Below are positions 17,957 through 26,826 of a DNA stretch of 64,000 nt, piece by piece. The translations under genes were made by a program, and so were the position numbers. The DNA is taken from the NCBI RefSeq assembly GCF_030291075.1, contig NZ_CP127407.1:3594001-3658000 (forward strand), in the 5' to 3' direction. How positions within the stretch are numbered: the first letter of the stretch is position 1; each line of letters starts with the position of its first letter. Under the pieces are notes generated by a model. It saw only the letters and a list, made by a program, of their open reading frames with translations, made no database searches and was not told the origin of the DNA. This DNA is from Stenotrophomonas sp. 57 (GTDB lineage: Bacteria; Pseudomonadota; Gammaproteobacteria; Xanthomonadales; Xanthomonadaceae).

Positions 17957-18055
17957 TCCAGCGTATGCAATGAGCCGCTAGTATGCCGCGCCGACGCGGA
18001 GTTCACCCGGCCTTGACGATACTCTGGCCTCCAGCCAACGCACGAGGTCCACGCC

Positions 18056-18739
18056 ATGCGCCGTTCCCGCCTGTTGCTGCCTGCCCTGGGGCTTGCGCTG
18101 CTGACTGCCTGCCAGGGCCGTTCGCCGGAACCCGGAAAGGCGCCGCCCGCCGGTGACGCGCCCAGCGCGGAGAAGGCTGCCGCCGACGGCAGGATGCGCT
18201 GGAGCGAGGCCGTGGTCTGGGATGGCGATCTGAACGCGTGCCGCCAGGGTGAGAATGCGGCCACCCGTGACTGCCTGCGCGATGCGATGCGTGCCGGCGG
18301 TGCAAGCGCCGATGCGATCACCGCCGCCGAGCAACTGTCCAGCGCCGGGGAACTGGCGTATGTCACCGCGTGGCATGAGAACGAGGGGCTGGGCATTGCC
18401 ACGGTCGAGTATCCCTTCCGCGCCAACACCAACGAAGGCACCCGCCTGGTCGACGCCAGCGGCAAGCGCATCGATGTGGACGCCGTGCAGCTGGACGACA
18501 CGCTGCGTGCCGACCCGACCGTGCAGGAGCTGCTGAAGGCCAACCCGCAGGCGACGCCGTTTGCCCCTGCGCAGTCGGCCGGAGCGACACCGCTGGAGGG
18601 CGGCGGCATCCGCCTGCTGTACCGCACGCCGCTGCGAGACTGCCACGCCTGCCCGGACGTGGGCCAGCTGCAGATCGCCTATGACTTCGATGCCAAGCGC
18701 AACTTCATCGGCCAGCAGGTGGTGCCGGCGACGCCGTAA
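18056..18739 (+). CDS. Uncharacterised lipoprotein
   Basis: 227 residues. Signal and lipobox (LALLTAC, Cys19) followed by a Pro/Ala-rich linker (residues about 20-45). The mature domain has a Cys pair near the end (RDCHACPDVGQLQIAYDF) and two more (LNACRQGENAATRDC), giving possible disulfides. I do not recognise the family. It is divergent from the SDR gene with about 100 bp between. Confidence 0.75.
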   Translation: MRRSRLLLPALGLALLTACQGRSPEPGKAPPAGDAPSAEKAAADGRMRWSEAVVWDGDLNACRQGENAATRDCLRDAMRAGGASADAITAAEQLSSAGELAYVTAWHENEGLGIATVEYPFRANTNEGTRLVDASGKRIDVDAVQLDDTLRADPTVQELLKANPQATPFAPAQSAGATPLEGGGIRLLYRTPLRDCHACPDVGQLQIAYDFDAKRNFIGQQVVPATP

Positions 18740-18757
18740 CCCGGAAACACCGCGTAT

Positions 18758-18776
18758 CGCCGGGCATGGCCCGGCG
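18758..18776. repeat. Palindrome at a convergent junction
   Basis: CGCCGGGCATGGCCCGGCG, between the lipoprotein gene and the DUF2867 gene. Confidence 0.6.
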
Positions 18777-18790
18777 GACGCAGTGTCGCG

Positions 18791-19297
18791 TCATCGATAG
18801 GCCTGCACCTGCTTCTGCAGCAGATGCGGCACGATCAACCGGTGCACGGGCGCGACCGGTAGCATGTAAAGGCGGCCGAACGCGTTGTGCGTATGCACCA
18901 CCGTCGCCACTTCCAGCACGTCGCCCTGCCATTGCAGGGCCAGCTGTACGCGAAGGTGGCGATCATCGTCTTCCAGCACGATGGCATCGTCATCCAGCGA
19001 CTGCAGGGTGAAGATGCCCAGCCGCTGGCCGGGGGCCGGATCGACGCTGTCCTGCACCGCCCGCAGCGAGCCCAGATGTTTCATGCCGAGCAGGCGCATG
19101 CCCTGGTTGCGCAGCGCCATCAGGCCGTCGAACCAGCCGGGAATGATTGCCGCCATGTCGCGGTAGGCCTGCAGTGCGGTACGCCCGTCGCGCCGGGTGG
19201 TGGCCTGGCAGGCGTGCACGAAGTCGGCGCCGGGCAGCTGTGTACGCAGCACGCTGCCCGCGCTCGGCGGGGCGCTCATCACCTGCGATGCACTCAC
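18791..19297 (-). CDS. DUF2867 family protein
   Basis: 168 residues. LPGADFVHACQAT, PGWFDGLMALRNQGMRLLGMKHLGS, LQSLDDDAIVLEDDDRHLRVQLAL and VVHTHNAFGRLYMLPVAPVHRLIVPHLL are the pattern of DUF2867 proteins, a fold related to START/polyketide-cyclase-like domains. No catalytic role is assigned. Its ATG overlaps the stop of the upstream kinase-like gene (ATGA), so the pair is coupled. Confidence 0.82.
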   Translation of the reverse strand: MSASQVMSAPPSAGSVLRTQLPGADFVHACQATTRRDGRTALQAYRDMAAIIPGWFDGLMALRNQGMRLLGMKHLGSLRAVQDSVDPAPGQRLGIFTLQSLDDDAIVLEDDDRHLRVQLALQWQGDVLEVATVVHTHNAFGRLYMLPVAPVHRLIVPHLLQKQVQAYR

Positions 19298-19956
19298 GGC
19301 TTCGGTCCCTGCCCTTCGTTGTCTTCCCAGTGCAGGATGCGGCGGGTGACGAAGCGATAGACCGGTTTGCCGGTGGCGAACCAGAGCTCACGCACCCACG
19401 AGGTGCGCTTGAGCACGCGCTTCTCCACCGGGGTGAGCGATTCACGGCAATACATGCGCTTGTGCTTGAGCAGGTGGCGCAGGTCCTCGCGCGCCAGCAG
19501 GCGCATCCAGCGCGAGCGCGGGTTGCCGATCACTGCCAGCTGGAAGTCGATCAGCGCCGGGCGGCCGTCCTCGGTGACCAGCCAGTTGGCCTCCTTGGCC
19601 AGATCGTTGTGGGCCACGCCGTTCCGATGCAGCTGCTGCAGCAGCCGGCGCGCGGAACGGAACCAGGCCACATCGCCGCGTGGCGGGCGCTGGTACATGG
19701 CATCGCCGGCCATGAAGCTGCGGTCGAGGTGGCGGCCATCCCATGCAAGCAACTGCGGCACGTCGGCCATGCCGTGGATATGGCGCAACGCGCGTGCTTC
19801 ACGCCGCGCCAGCCACCACGCGGGCAGCCGCAGCCACAGCGGCGTAGCGCCCAGATCGCGGCGCACGAACCGGCCGCTGGGCCCTTCAACCAGAAGGATC
19901 CGGCCGAAACTGTCTGCCTTCAAAGCACGGTGGGGGGCGTCTGGTGTATGCAGCAT
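19294..19956 (-). CDS. Protein-kinase-like phosphotransferase (RIO1/lipopolysaccharide-kinase-like)
   Basis: 220 residues. The catalytic loop reads LHRNGVAHNDLAKEANWLV (HND in place of HRD) and the metal motif reads ALIDFQLA (DFQ in place of DFG). An Ala/Arg-rich N-lobe has a plausible Lys/Glu pair (REARAL). It is short for an eukaryotic-type kinase and resembles the RIO1/KdkA-like kinases common in Xanthomonas and Pseudomonas. The basic C-terminus (KHKRMY, VEKRVLKR) suggests contact with membrane or nucleic acid. Substrate unknown. Coupled to the DUF2867 gene. Confidence 0.75.
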   Translation of the reverse strand: MLHTPDAPHRALKADSFGRILLVEGPSGRFVRRDLGATPLWLRLPAWWLARREARALRHIHGMADVPQLLAWDGRHLDRSFMAGDAMYQRPPRGDVAWFRSARRLLQQLHRNGVAHNDLAKEANWLVTEDGRPALIDFQLAVIGNPRSRWMRLLAREDLRHLLKHKRMYCRESLTPVEKRVLKRTSWVRELWFATGKPVYRFVTRRILHWEDNEGQGPKP

Positions 19957-20029
19957 GGCTCCATTCTAGGCGATGGCGCCGGTTGCAAACGGTCACCAAG
20001 CGGCTGGGAACCAGTCACCTTCACGCCCC

Positions 20030-20035
20030 TATAAT
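20030..20035 (+). promoter_or_regulatory. TATAAT box close to a start codon
   Basis: A perfect TATAAT sits 6 bp upstream of the ATG at 20042. If it is the active -10, transcription would begin at or within a base or two of the ATG, giving a leaderless mRNA. No convincing -35 is seen. Confidence 0.45.
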
Positions 20036-20041
20036 CGGGCA

Positions 20042-22036
20042 ATGGACTCTTCATGGATCGACGCCACGCTCGCGTGGATTGCCGCCCACCCCGTGCTGGC
20101 GGGCGCCGTTATCTTCCTCATCGCCTTCTGCGATGCGGTGATCATTCTCGGTGCCATCGTGCCGGCCCTGCCGCTGCTGTTCGCTGTGGGTGTGTTCATC
20201 GGCCTGGGCCAGATCTCCGGGCCGTACGCGGTGGCGGCGGCGGCACTGGGTGCGTTCGCCGGTGATGGCATCAGCTACTGGATCGGCCGCCGCTGGGGCG
20301 ATCGTCTGCGCGGCATCTGGCCGTTCAGCCGCTACCCGCAGCTGCTCGACCGCGGCGAGAACCTGTTCCGCCGCAATGCGTTCAAGAGCATCCTGGTGGC
20401 GCGCTACGTCGGCGCGATCCGGCCGTTCGTACCGGCCATCGCCGGCATGATGAAGATGCCCGCCAGCCGCTACGTGCAGGCCAGCGGCATCGCCAGCATT
20501 TCCTGGGCGGTACTGTTCCTGGCCCCGGGCTGGATCCTCGGCGAAGCGTATGACGCGGTGGCTGCCGTGGCCGGGCGGCTGGTGGTGGTGGTCGGCCTGC
20601 TGGCGGTGATCCTTGGCCTGGTCTGGGCCATCGTGCTGTACGGCTACCGCTGGTCGGCCGCGCGCATGGACAACTGGCTGGCACGCCTGCTGGACTGGTC
20701 CAACCGCCACCCGACGCTGGGCCGCTACACCGTCGGCGTGCTGGACCCGAAGCGCCGCGAATCGGTGCCGCTGGCGATGCTGGCGCTGATGCTGCTGTTG
20801 CTGGGCTGGGGCTGGTTCGCGCTGCTGACCGTGGTGGTCGCACACGGCGAGCCACTGGCCATCGACCTGCTGGTGCACCAGGCCATGCTGGCGCTGCGCA
20901 ATCCGCTGGCCGACTACCCGATGGCCGCGCTGGCGTCGCTGGGGGCGTGGCAGGTACTGCTGCCGGCCACCGCCGCAGCGATGGGCTACCTGATCTGGCG
21001 CCGGCGCTGGATGGCGGCCGCACACTGGCTGGCCGCCCTCGCCTTCGGCCTGGCGTTGACCATGCTGCTCGGCGCCACCGTGGACGTGGTGCGCCCGGTC
21101 GATGCCAGCAGTGGCTTCGGCTTCCCGTCGGTGTCGGTGACCATGGCCACCATCACCTTCGGCTTCTTCGCGGTGCTGATCGCGCGCGAGATGCCCGGCC
21201 GCACCCGCGTCTGGCCGTACCTGGTGTCGGGCATCGTGGTCAGCCTGATCGGCTTCTCGCGCCTGTACCTGGGCGCGCACTGGCTGAGCGATGTGATCGG
21301 CGGCATGCTGTTCGGCACGTTCTGGCTGCTGGTGCTGGGCATCGCCTATCGCCGCCGCTTCAACCGCTCGTTCTGGGTGAAGCCGGTGGCGTGGCTGTTC
21401 TACGGCGTCTTCGCCGTGGCAGCGATGTGGTACGCGCCGCGCAACATCCCGGTGAAGCTGGAACGCTTCGAGCCGACCCTGCCGGCACCGCAGGCAATGG
21501 ACATGCAGGCCTGGTGGCAGCACGACTGGGCGCAGCTGCCAGCACGCCGCAACGAATTCGACGACGATCAACGCTGGCCGCTGGACGTGCAGGTGGCCGG
21601 CCCGCTGGCACCTCTGCAGGCGCAGCTGGAGGCGCGCGGCTGGAAGCGGCAGGAACAGGCCGGCTGGCAGCAGGCGCTGCTGATGCTGGACAAGAACACC
21701 GGCGCCGATGAACTGCCGGTGCTGCCGGCCACCCTGGATACGCGCGTGGAAGCGCTGCTGATGGTGCGCCAGGGTGCGCAGCCGGATGAGCGTTACGTGC
21801 TGCGGCTGTGGCCGGCGCCTGCACAACTGCAGCCGGGCAACACGCCGCTGTGGCTTGGCAGTGCGCAGACCCTGCGCTACGAGCGCCACTTCGAGTGGAT
21901 CGGCATGTGGCACCCGCTACGTGGCGTCGACCCGGCATTGAATGCCGTGAAGGACGCCGTGCAGAACCTGCCGCAGCGCGAGGACGTGCACAGCGAAACC
22001 GGGTTGCCGGTTCTGCGGTTGAAGACGCAGCGGTGA
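20042..22036 (+). CDS. DedA-PAP2-LssY fusion membrane protein
   Basis: 664 residues in three parts. Residues about 1-215 form a DedA/SNARE-associated domain (FCDAVIILGAIVPALPLLFAVG, GDGISYWIGRRWGDRL, RYVGAIRPFVPAIAGMMKM), linked to lipid scrambling. Residues about 240-450 form a PAP2 phosphatase domain with the third motif SRLYLGAHWLSDVIGG. Residues about 470-664 are a soluble LssY-type C-terminal domain. In the second PAP2 motif the usual PSGH reads PSVS, so the histidine is missing. It probably processes undecaprenyl or other lipid phosphates at the inner membrane. Confidence 0.88.
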   Translation: MDSSWIDATLAWIAAHPVLAGAVIFLIAFCDAVIILGAIVPALPLLFAVGVFIGLGQISGPYAVAAAALGAFAGDGISYWIGRRWGDRLRGIWPFSRYPQLLDRGENLFRRNAFKSILVARYVGAIRPFVPAIAGMMKMPASRYVQASGIASISWAVLFLAPGWILGEAYDAVAAVAGRLVVVVGLLAVILGLVWAIVLYGYRWSAARMDNWLARLLDWSNRHPTLGRYTVGVLDPKRRESVPLAMLALMLLLLGWGWFALLTVVVAHGEPLAIDLLVHQAMLALRNPLADYPMAALASLGAWQVLLPATAAAMGYLIWRRRWMAAAHWLAALAFGLALTMLLGATVDVVRPVDASSGFGFPSVSVTMATITFGFFAVLIAREMPGRTRVWPYLVSGIVVSLIGFSRLYLGAHWLSDVIGGMLFGTFWLLVLGIAYRRRFNRSFWVKPVAWLFYGVFAVAAMWYAPRNIPVKLERFEPTLPAPQAMDMQAWWQHDWAQLPARRNEFDDDQRWPLDVQVAGPLAPLQAQLEARGWKRQEQAGWQQALLMLDKNTGADELPVLPATLDTRVEALLMVRQGAQPDERYVLRLWPAPAQLQPGNTPLWLGSAQTLRYERHFEWIGMWHPLRGVDPALNAVKDAVQNLPQREDVHSETGLPVLRLKTQR

Positions 22037-22085
22037 TGGTTTCGCCGGGCAGGGCCCGGCGCTACCGGAACGCGTTCCGGAGCGT

Positions 22086-22153
22086 GTAGAGCCGAGCCTG
22101 TGCTCGGCTGATTTTCGCGCGGTCCAGCAAGGCGAGCATGGGCTCGGCTCTAC
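22086..22153. repeat. SMAG inverted pair
   Basis: Left arm starts GTAGAGCCGAGCCTGTGCTC; right arm GCGAGCATGGGCTCGGCTCTAC. It sits between the convergent DedA-PAP2 and LON-domain genes. The same 145-bp gap also holds a CCGGAACGCGTTCCGG palindrome and a GATCCACGC-AGC-GCGTGGAT hairpin. Confidence 0.88.
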
Positions 22154-22181
22154 AGTAGATCCACGCAGCGCGTGGATGGCC

Positions 22182-22760
22182 CTACGGCATCCAGCCCAGC
22201 AACTGCTGCAACCGCTGGTGCGGGTCGTCCATCTGCAGCAGCTGCAGCCGCTGCTGCTCGCTCAGCGGCAGCAGCTCGGCCAGCCGCCAGCCGACCCAGC
22301 TGGCCTGGTCCAGCAACGCCGGATTGGCCGGCGCATAGGCCTCACCGGCCTGCTCGATGATGTGCCCCAGCACCGTGGCCAGCAGGCCATGCTGCGGCCG
22401 CAGTTCGTCATCGGGGTCTTCCTCGCACCAGCGCACATCCGCCACCACCAGGCCGTTGTCGCGCACGCGGGTACGCTCGACATGGAAGCGGCGGGTGCCG
22501 CGCAGGCGCAGCTGCAGCACACCATCGGCGCCGACATCGAAGTCTTCGATGCGCACCTGTACGCCAAAAGCCGCCGGCGTTGCCGGGGCGCCCACTTCCT
22601 CGCCGTCGAGGATCAGGCAGACACCAAAGCCTGAGCCGCTGCGGCCGCAGTCGCGCACCAGATCCAGGTAGCGCCGCTCGAACACGCGCAGGCCCACCGC
22701 TGCACCCGGCACCAGCGTGGTGTGCAGCGGAAACAGCGGCAGCGCGCCATCGACGCTCAT
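22182..22760 (-). CDS. LON N-terminal (substrate-binding) domain protein
   Basis: 192 residues. PLFPLHTTLVPGAAVGLRVFERRYLDLVRDC is the LAN/PUA-like N-terminal domain of Lon protease, here standing alone without ATPase or protease parts. Such proteins are common in proteobacteria, role unknown. Overlaps mpl by 4 bp (ATGA at 22757-22760), so it is co-translated with it. Confidence 0.9.
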   Translation of the reverse strand: MSVDGALPLFPLHTTLVPGAAVGLRVFERRYLDLVRDCGRSGSGFGVCLILDGEEVGAPATPAAFGVQVRIEDFDVGADGVLQLRLRGTRRFHVERTRVRDNGLVVADVRWCEEDPDDELRPQHGLLATVLGHIIEQAGEAYAPANPALLDQASWVGWRLAELLPLSEQQRLQLLQMDDPHQRLQQLLGWMP

Positions 22761-24121
22761 CGGGCCTGCAGCGCAGCGAGGAAGCGGCGCGGCGCGCCGT
22801 CGAAGCCACCGTTGGACATGAACACCACGTGGTCGCCGCTGCGCACACTGGACTGCAGCTGCGCCAGCAGTGCATCGGTGTCCGGCACCGCGTGCGCTTC
22901 ACCACGCACCGCGGCGATCACAGCGGCGGCATCCCAGGCCAGTTCCGGACGGTGCAGGAACACCACCTCGTCGGCCAGCGCCAGCGACGGGGCCAGTGCC
23001 TGCGCGTGCGCACCCAGACGCATCGAGTTGCTGCGGGGCTCCATCGCGACCACGATGCGCGCATCGCCGACCTTGGCACGCAGGCCTTCCAGCGTGGTGG
23101 CGATCGCGGTCGGGTGATGGGCGAAATCGTCGTACACGGTGATGCCCTCGTGGCTGCCGATCACTTCCATGCGGCGCTTGACGCTGCGGAAGCGCGCCAG
23201 CGCCGGAATCACCTCGGCCGGCGCCACGCCCACGGCATGCGCCGCGGCCAGCGCAGCCAGACCGTTGAGCACGTTGTGCCGGCCCAGCAGCGACCACTGC
23301 ACGTCACCCAGCGCCTGCCCGCGATGGTGCACGCGGAACGCGCTGCCATCGGCGGCCAGCAGCTCCGCATGCCATTCGAGCGAGGGATCGAATCCGAAAC
23401 GCTCGACCGGGGTCCAGCAGCCCATCGCCAGCACGTCGGCCAGGTGCTGATCCTCGCCGTTGACGATCAGGCGGCCACGCGCCGGCACCGTGCGCACCAG
23501 ATGATGGAACTGGCGCTGGATCGCCGCCACATCGGGAAAGATGTCGGCGTGGTCGTATTCAAGGTTGTTGAGGATGGCCACCAGCGGCCGGTAGTGCACG
23601 AACTTGCTGCGCTTGTCGAAGAACGCGGTGTCGTACTCATCGGCCTCGACCACGAACTCGCGGCCCTGGCCCAGGCGCGCGGAAACGCCGAAATCCTCGG
23701 CCACGCCGCCGATCAGGAAGCCCGGCGAACGCCCGGCGCTTTCCAGCAGCCAGGTGAGGATGGTGGTGGTGGTGGTCTTGCCGTGGGTACCGGCCACGGC
23801 CAGGGTATCGCGCCCCGGCAGCACCTGCTCGGACAGCCATTGCGCACCCGAAATGTAGCGCTGGCCGGCATCGAGCACGGCCTCCACGGCCGCGTTGCCG
23901 CGCGAAAGCGCGTTGCCGATCACCACCTCATCGGTCCCGGCCGGCACGCTGTCGGCGCGATAGCCCTGGTCCAGAGTGATGCCCAGCTGCTCGAGCTGGG
24001 TCGACATCGGCGGATAGATGGCCTGGTCGCTGCCGCTGACCGAATGGCCGAGTTCCCGCGCCAGGGCGGCCACGCCGCCCATGAAGGTGCCGGCGATTGC
24101 AAGGATATGTACGCTGCTCAT
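22757..24121 (-). CDS. mpl: Murein tripeptide ligase
   Basis: 454 residues. It reattaches L-Ala-D-Glu-meso-DAP recovered from old peptidoglycan to UDP-MurNAc. HILAIAGTFMGGVAALARELGHSVSGSDQAIYPPMS is the N-terminal nucleotide-sugar domain typical of Mpl. AVAGTHGKTTTTTILTWLLE is the ATP P-loop, and FAHHPTAIATTLEGL the C-terminal domain motif. The ATG at 24121 gives the standard length; upstream in-frame codons run into a non-coding region. Operon with the LON-domain gene. Confidence 0.95.
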   Translation of the reverse strand: MSSVHILAIAGTFMGGVAALARELGHSVSGSDQAIYPPMSTQLEQLGITLDQGYRADSVPAGTDEVVIGNALSRGNAAVEAVLDAGQRYISGAQWLSEQVLPGRDTLAVAGTHGKTTTTTILTWLLESAGRSPGFLIGGVAEDFGVSARLGQGREFVVEADEYDTAFFDKRSKFVHYRPLVAILNNLEYDHADIFPDVAAIQRQFHHLVRTVPARGRLIVNGEDQHLADVLAMGCWTPVERFGFDPSLEWHAELLAADGSAFRVHHRGQALGDVQWSLLGRHNVLNGLAALAAAHAVGVAPAEVIPALARFRSVKRRMEVIGSHEGITVYDDFAHHPTAIATTLEGLRAKVGDARIVVAMEPRSNSMRLGAHAQALAPSLALADEVVFLHRPELAWDAAAVIAAVRGEAHAVPDTDALLAQLQSSVRSGDHVVFMSNGGFDGAPRRFLAALQAR

Positions 24122-24239
24122 GACCGAGGATTGTGACCGATGACGGCTGTATAGGGCCAATGTCCGCTCCCGGGTAAGACAAGTCCTACACGGGATGTGA
24201 GAAAACTCCAATCTTCTGTCAGGGAATTCCCGATAGCGA

Positions 24240-24413
24240 TGTTCTGTGAACCCGGACACAATTCGAACTGCCAGCCGCAGTACCCGAACCGGTCCTACTC
24301 CCCAAGAGGCCATCCCCAAGGGAGCTCATGCTGCGGGGCCCTGAGCAAGCCCTCTGCTGGCGCCTATCAAACGACACAGGCCTGATCCTCGCGGACCAGG
24401 CCTGTGCTTTTTT
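24240..24413 (+). ncRNA. Candidate small RNA ending in an orphan terminator
   Basis: The gap 24122-24448 has no conserved gene on the plus strand, yet a strong plus-oriented terminator lies at 24375-24413. mpl and adk are both on the minus strand, so some plus-strand transcript must end there. Upstream are two copies of a C-rich motif (CTCCCCAAG at 24298-24306, ATCCCCAAG at 24312-24320) and a GCTCA...TGAGC stem. C-rich unpaired loops are typical of Xanthomonas trans-acting sRNAs such as sX13. The 5' end is a guess; I could not pin a promoter. A 48-codon ORF (24239-24385) runs into the terminator and looks incidental. Confidence 0.5.
24375..24413 (+). terminator. Strong plus-strand terminator
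   Basis: CACAGGCCTG (24375-24384) pairs with CAGGCCTGTG (24397-24406), extended by TCC/GGA around a TCGC loop, and is followed by six T. The minus strand has no T-run, so it does not serve adk. Confidence 0.85.
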
Positions 24414-24448
24414 GCCCGAAGGGCCGGCAGCAGGCCGGCCCGGCCGGG

Positions 24449-25012
24449 TCAGGCCTTGATCGCCGCCAGGATGCGGGCTTCGATCTCGTCCAGTTCACCG
24501 ACGCCGTCAACGCGGGCCAGAGTGCCACGGCCGGCGTAGAAGTCGACCACCGGGGCGGTCTGGTCGTTGTAGACCTGCAGGCGCTGACGCACCGCTTCCG
24601 GATTGTCGTCGGCGCGCCCCTGCTCCTTGGCGCGACCGGCGATGCGGTCGACCAGCAGCTCGGTGGCCACGTCCAGCTGCACCACGGCATCCAGCGGCTG
24701 GCCGATCTTGGCCAGCAGGCCGTCCATCGCATTGGCCTGGGCCACATTGCGCGGATAGCCATCGAGGATGAAGCCCTTGGCGACATCGGCCTGGGTGAGG
24801 CGCGACTCCAGCATGCCCAGCAGGATGTCGTCCGACACCAGGTTGCCGGCATCCATCACCGTCTTGGCCTGCTTGCCCAGCTCCGTGCCCGCGGCGATTT
24901 CCGCGCGCAGCATGTCACCGGTCGAAATATGGGCGATCCCCAGCTTTTCCTTCAGGCGCGTCGCCTGTGTCCCCTTGCCCGAACCGGGCGGTCCCAACAG
25001 AACCAATCGCAT
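24449..25012 (-). CDS. adk: Adenylate kinase (short form)
   Basis: 187 residues, balancing ATP + AMP and 2 ADP. P-loop GPPGSGKGT (residues 7-15), NMP-binding STGDMLR, LDGYPRN and the short lid region (RIAGRAKEQGRADDN) without the long zinc-type lid; the short form is usual for xanthomonads. The ATG at 25012 is the standard start. Divergent from the PPi-phosphofructokinase gene. Confidence 0.96.
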   Translation of the reverse strand: MRLVLLGPPGSGKGTQATRLKEKLGIAHISTGDMLRAEIAAGTELGKQAKTVMDAGNLVSDDILLGMLESRLTQADVAKGFILDGYPRNVAQANAMDGLLAKIGQPLDAVVQLDVATELLVDRIAGRAKEQGRADDNPEAVRQRLQVYNDQTAPVVDFYAGRGTLARVDGVGELDEIEARILAAIKA

Positions 25013-25148
25013 TGACCTGACTCCAACGTGTTGAAAACAAAGAAGGTTCGCGTCCCGGACGGACCGGTATCGCTGCACCGCAATAGCGCCACTTTACCGC
25101 ATCCGGGTAATGTCCCTGCAATGTCCTTTCCCCCGAGCAGGTAGACGC

Positions 25149-26405
25149 ATGCGCAACGGTACTCTCCTCTACGCCCAATCCGGTGGTGTCACCGCGGTCA
25201 TCAACGCCACGGCGGCGGCGGTGATCGAGCAGGCCCGGGCCAAGGGCATCAAGGTCCTGGCCGCGCGCAACGGCATCCTCGGCGCGCTGCGCGAGGAACT
25301 GATCGACACCAGCAGGGAGAGCGCTGCGGCCATCCGTGCCCTCGCCCATACCCCGGGCGGCGCCTTCGGATCGTGCCGGGTCAAGCTGAAATCGCTGGAC
25401 GCCGACCGCGCCCGCTACGACCGCCTGCTGGAGGTGCTGCGTGCCCATGACGTGCGCTGGTTCCTCTACAACGGCGGCAACGACTCGGCCGACACCGCAC
25501 TGAAGGTCTCGCAGCTGGCCAGGGCCTCCGGCTACGACCTGACCTGCATCGGCGTGCCCAAGACCATCGACAACGACCTGGCGGTGACCGACACCTGCCC
25601 CGGCTTCGGCTCGGCGGCCAAGTACACCGCCGTGTCGGTACGCGAAGCAGCACTGGACGTGGCGGCGATGGCCGAAACCTCCACCCGCGTCTTCATCTAC
25701 GAGGCGATGGGACGCCACGCGGGCTGGCTGGCCGCGGCCGCCGGCCTGGCCGGCAACGGCGATGACGAAGCTCCGCACATCATCCTGCTGCCCGAGCGGG
25801 CCTACGACGAGGCGGTGTTCCTGGCTAGGGTGAAGGCGGTGGTCGAGCGCGTCGGCTACTGCGTGGTGGTGGCCTCGGAAGGCATCGCCACCGCCGACGG
25901 ACGCTTCGTCGCCGACGCCGGTGGTGGCAAGGATTCCTTCGGCCATTCGCAGCTGGGCGGCGTGGCCGCGCACCTGGCCGGCCGGGTCAAGGACCAGCTG
26001 GGCCTGAAGGTCCATTGGGCGCTGCCCGATTACCTGCAGCGCTCGGCCCGCCACCTGGCCAGCAGGACCGACTGGGAGCAGGCGCAGGCGGTGGGCAAGG
26101 CTGCCGTGCAGCTTGCGCTGAAGGGCCAGAACGGGGTGATGCCGGTGATCGTGCGCAGCAGCGACGCGCCCTACCGTTGGAAGATCGAAGCGGCGCCGCT
26201 GTCGAAGATCGCCAACCATGAGAAGAAGATGCCGGCCGGCTTCATCCGCCGCGATGGCTTCGGCATCACCGCCAAGGCGCGCGCCTACCTGTCGCCGCTG
26301 ATCAAGGGCGAAGCGCCGCTGCCCTACGGCGCCGACGGCCTGCCGAAGTACGTCACGCTGAAGAACGTGGCGGTGAAGCAGAAGCTGCCGCCGTTCGAGG
26401 GCTGA
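25149..26405 (+). CDS. pfp: Pyrophosphate-dependent 6-phosphofructokinase
   Basis: 418 residues. It phosphorylates fructose-6-P with PPi and can run in reverse. The phosphate-donor loop reads YNGGNDS (N111, D112) rather than the GGDGS of ATP enzymes, and the next loop reads GVPKTIDND with Lys138; Asp plus Lys at these two positions marks PPi specificity. MGRHAGWLAAAAGLA is the fructose-P region. The ATG at 25149 fits the family (MRNGTLLYAQSGG). Its byproducts and substrate link it to the H+-PPase at 27654 and soluble Ppa at 38633. Confidence 0.94.
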   Translation: MRNGTLLYAQSGGVTAVINATAAAVIEQARAKGIKVLAARNGILGALREELIDTSRESAAAIRALAHTPGGAFGSCRVKLKSLDADRARYDRLLEVLRAHDVRWFLYNGGNDSADTALKVSQLARASGYDLTCIGVPKTIDNDLAVTDTCPGFGSAAKYTAVSVREAALDVAAMAETSTRVFIYEAMGRHAGWLAAAAGLAGNGDDEAPHIILLPERAYDEAVFLARVKAVVERVGYCVVVASEGIATADGRFVADAGGGKDSFGHSQLGGVAAHLAGRVKDQLGLKVHWALPDYLQRSARHLASRTDWEQAQAVGKAAVQLALKGQNGVMPVIVRSSDAPYRWKIEAAPLSKIANHEKKMPAGFIRRDGFGITAKARAYLSPLIKGEAPLPYGADGLPKYVTLKNVAVKQKLPPFEG

Positions 26406-26431
26406 CCCGAAAAAGGGGACGGAGGAACACC

Positions 26432-26821
26432 ATGGCACTGCGCGTTGTTCGATTGGGTACACCGCGTGCGCCCGGCGAGGGCCTGCGCATCGGCACCGTG
26501 CGGCGGCCGCCGCGCGGTGTGCCGCGCAGCGAGTTCGCCCGGCAGGACTGGTACGACGTCTGGTTCCCGACCCTGTCACCCAGCGCGGCACTGGTGAAGC
26601 AGGCGCACGAAGCGAAGACGGCCGCCGACTGGCATGCGTTCTTCCGCCACTTCACGGCCGAGATGAAGGCGCCTGATGCCGCCCACGCGCTGGACCTGCT
26701 GGCTGCGATGTCACAGCACAGCGACATCAGCGTGGGGTGCTATTGCGAGGACGAGGCGCACTGCCACCGCAAGGCCCTGCGCGAGCTGCTGGTGGCGCGT
26801 GGAGCGACGCTGGCGGATTGA
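26432..26821 (+). CDS. DUF488 family protein
   Basis: 129 residues. DVWFPTLSPSAALV, RHFTAEMKAPDAAHALDLLAA and the C-terminal VGCYCEDEAHCHRKALRELL (C, C and H cluster) are DUF488 hallmarks. Function unknown. Preceded by GGGACGGAGGAACACC, a good SD, 26 bp after pfp, so probably co-transcribed with it. Confidence 0.88.
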   Translation: MALRVVRLGTPRAPGEGLRIGTVRRPPRGVPRSEFARQDWYDVWFPTLSPSAALVKQAHEAKTAADWHAFFRHFTAEMKAPDAAHALDLLAAMSQHSDISVGCYCEDEAHCHRKALRELLVARGATLAD

Positions 26822-26826
26822 TTGCA

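Noticed and set aside
24239..24385. A 48-codon ORF inside the candidate small RNA as a leader peptide
   Set aside because: Nothing is encoded downstream on the plus strand, so attenuation makes no sense; no SD and no conserved composition.
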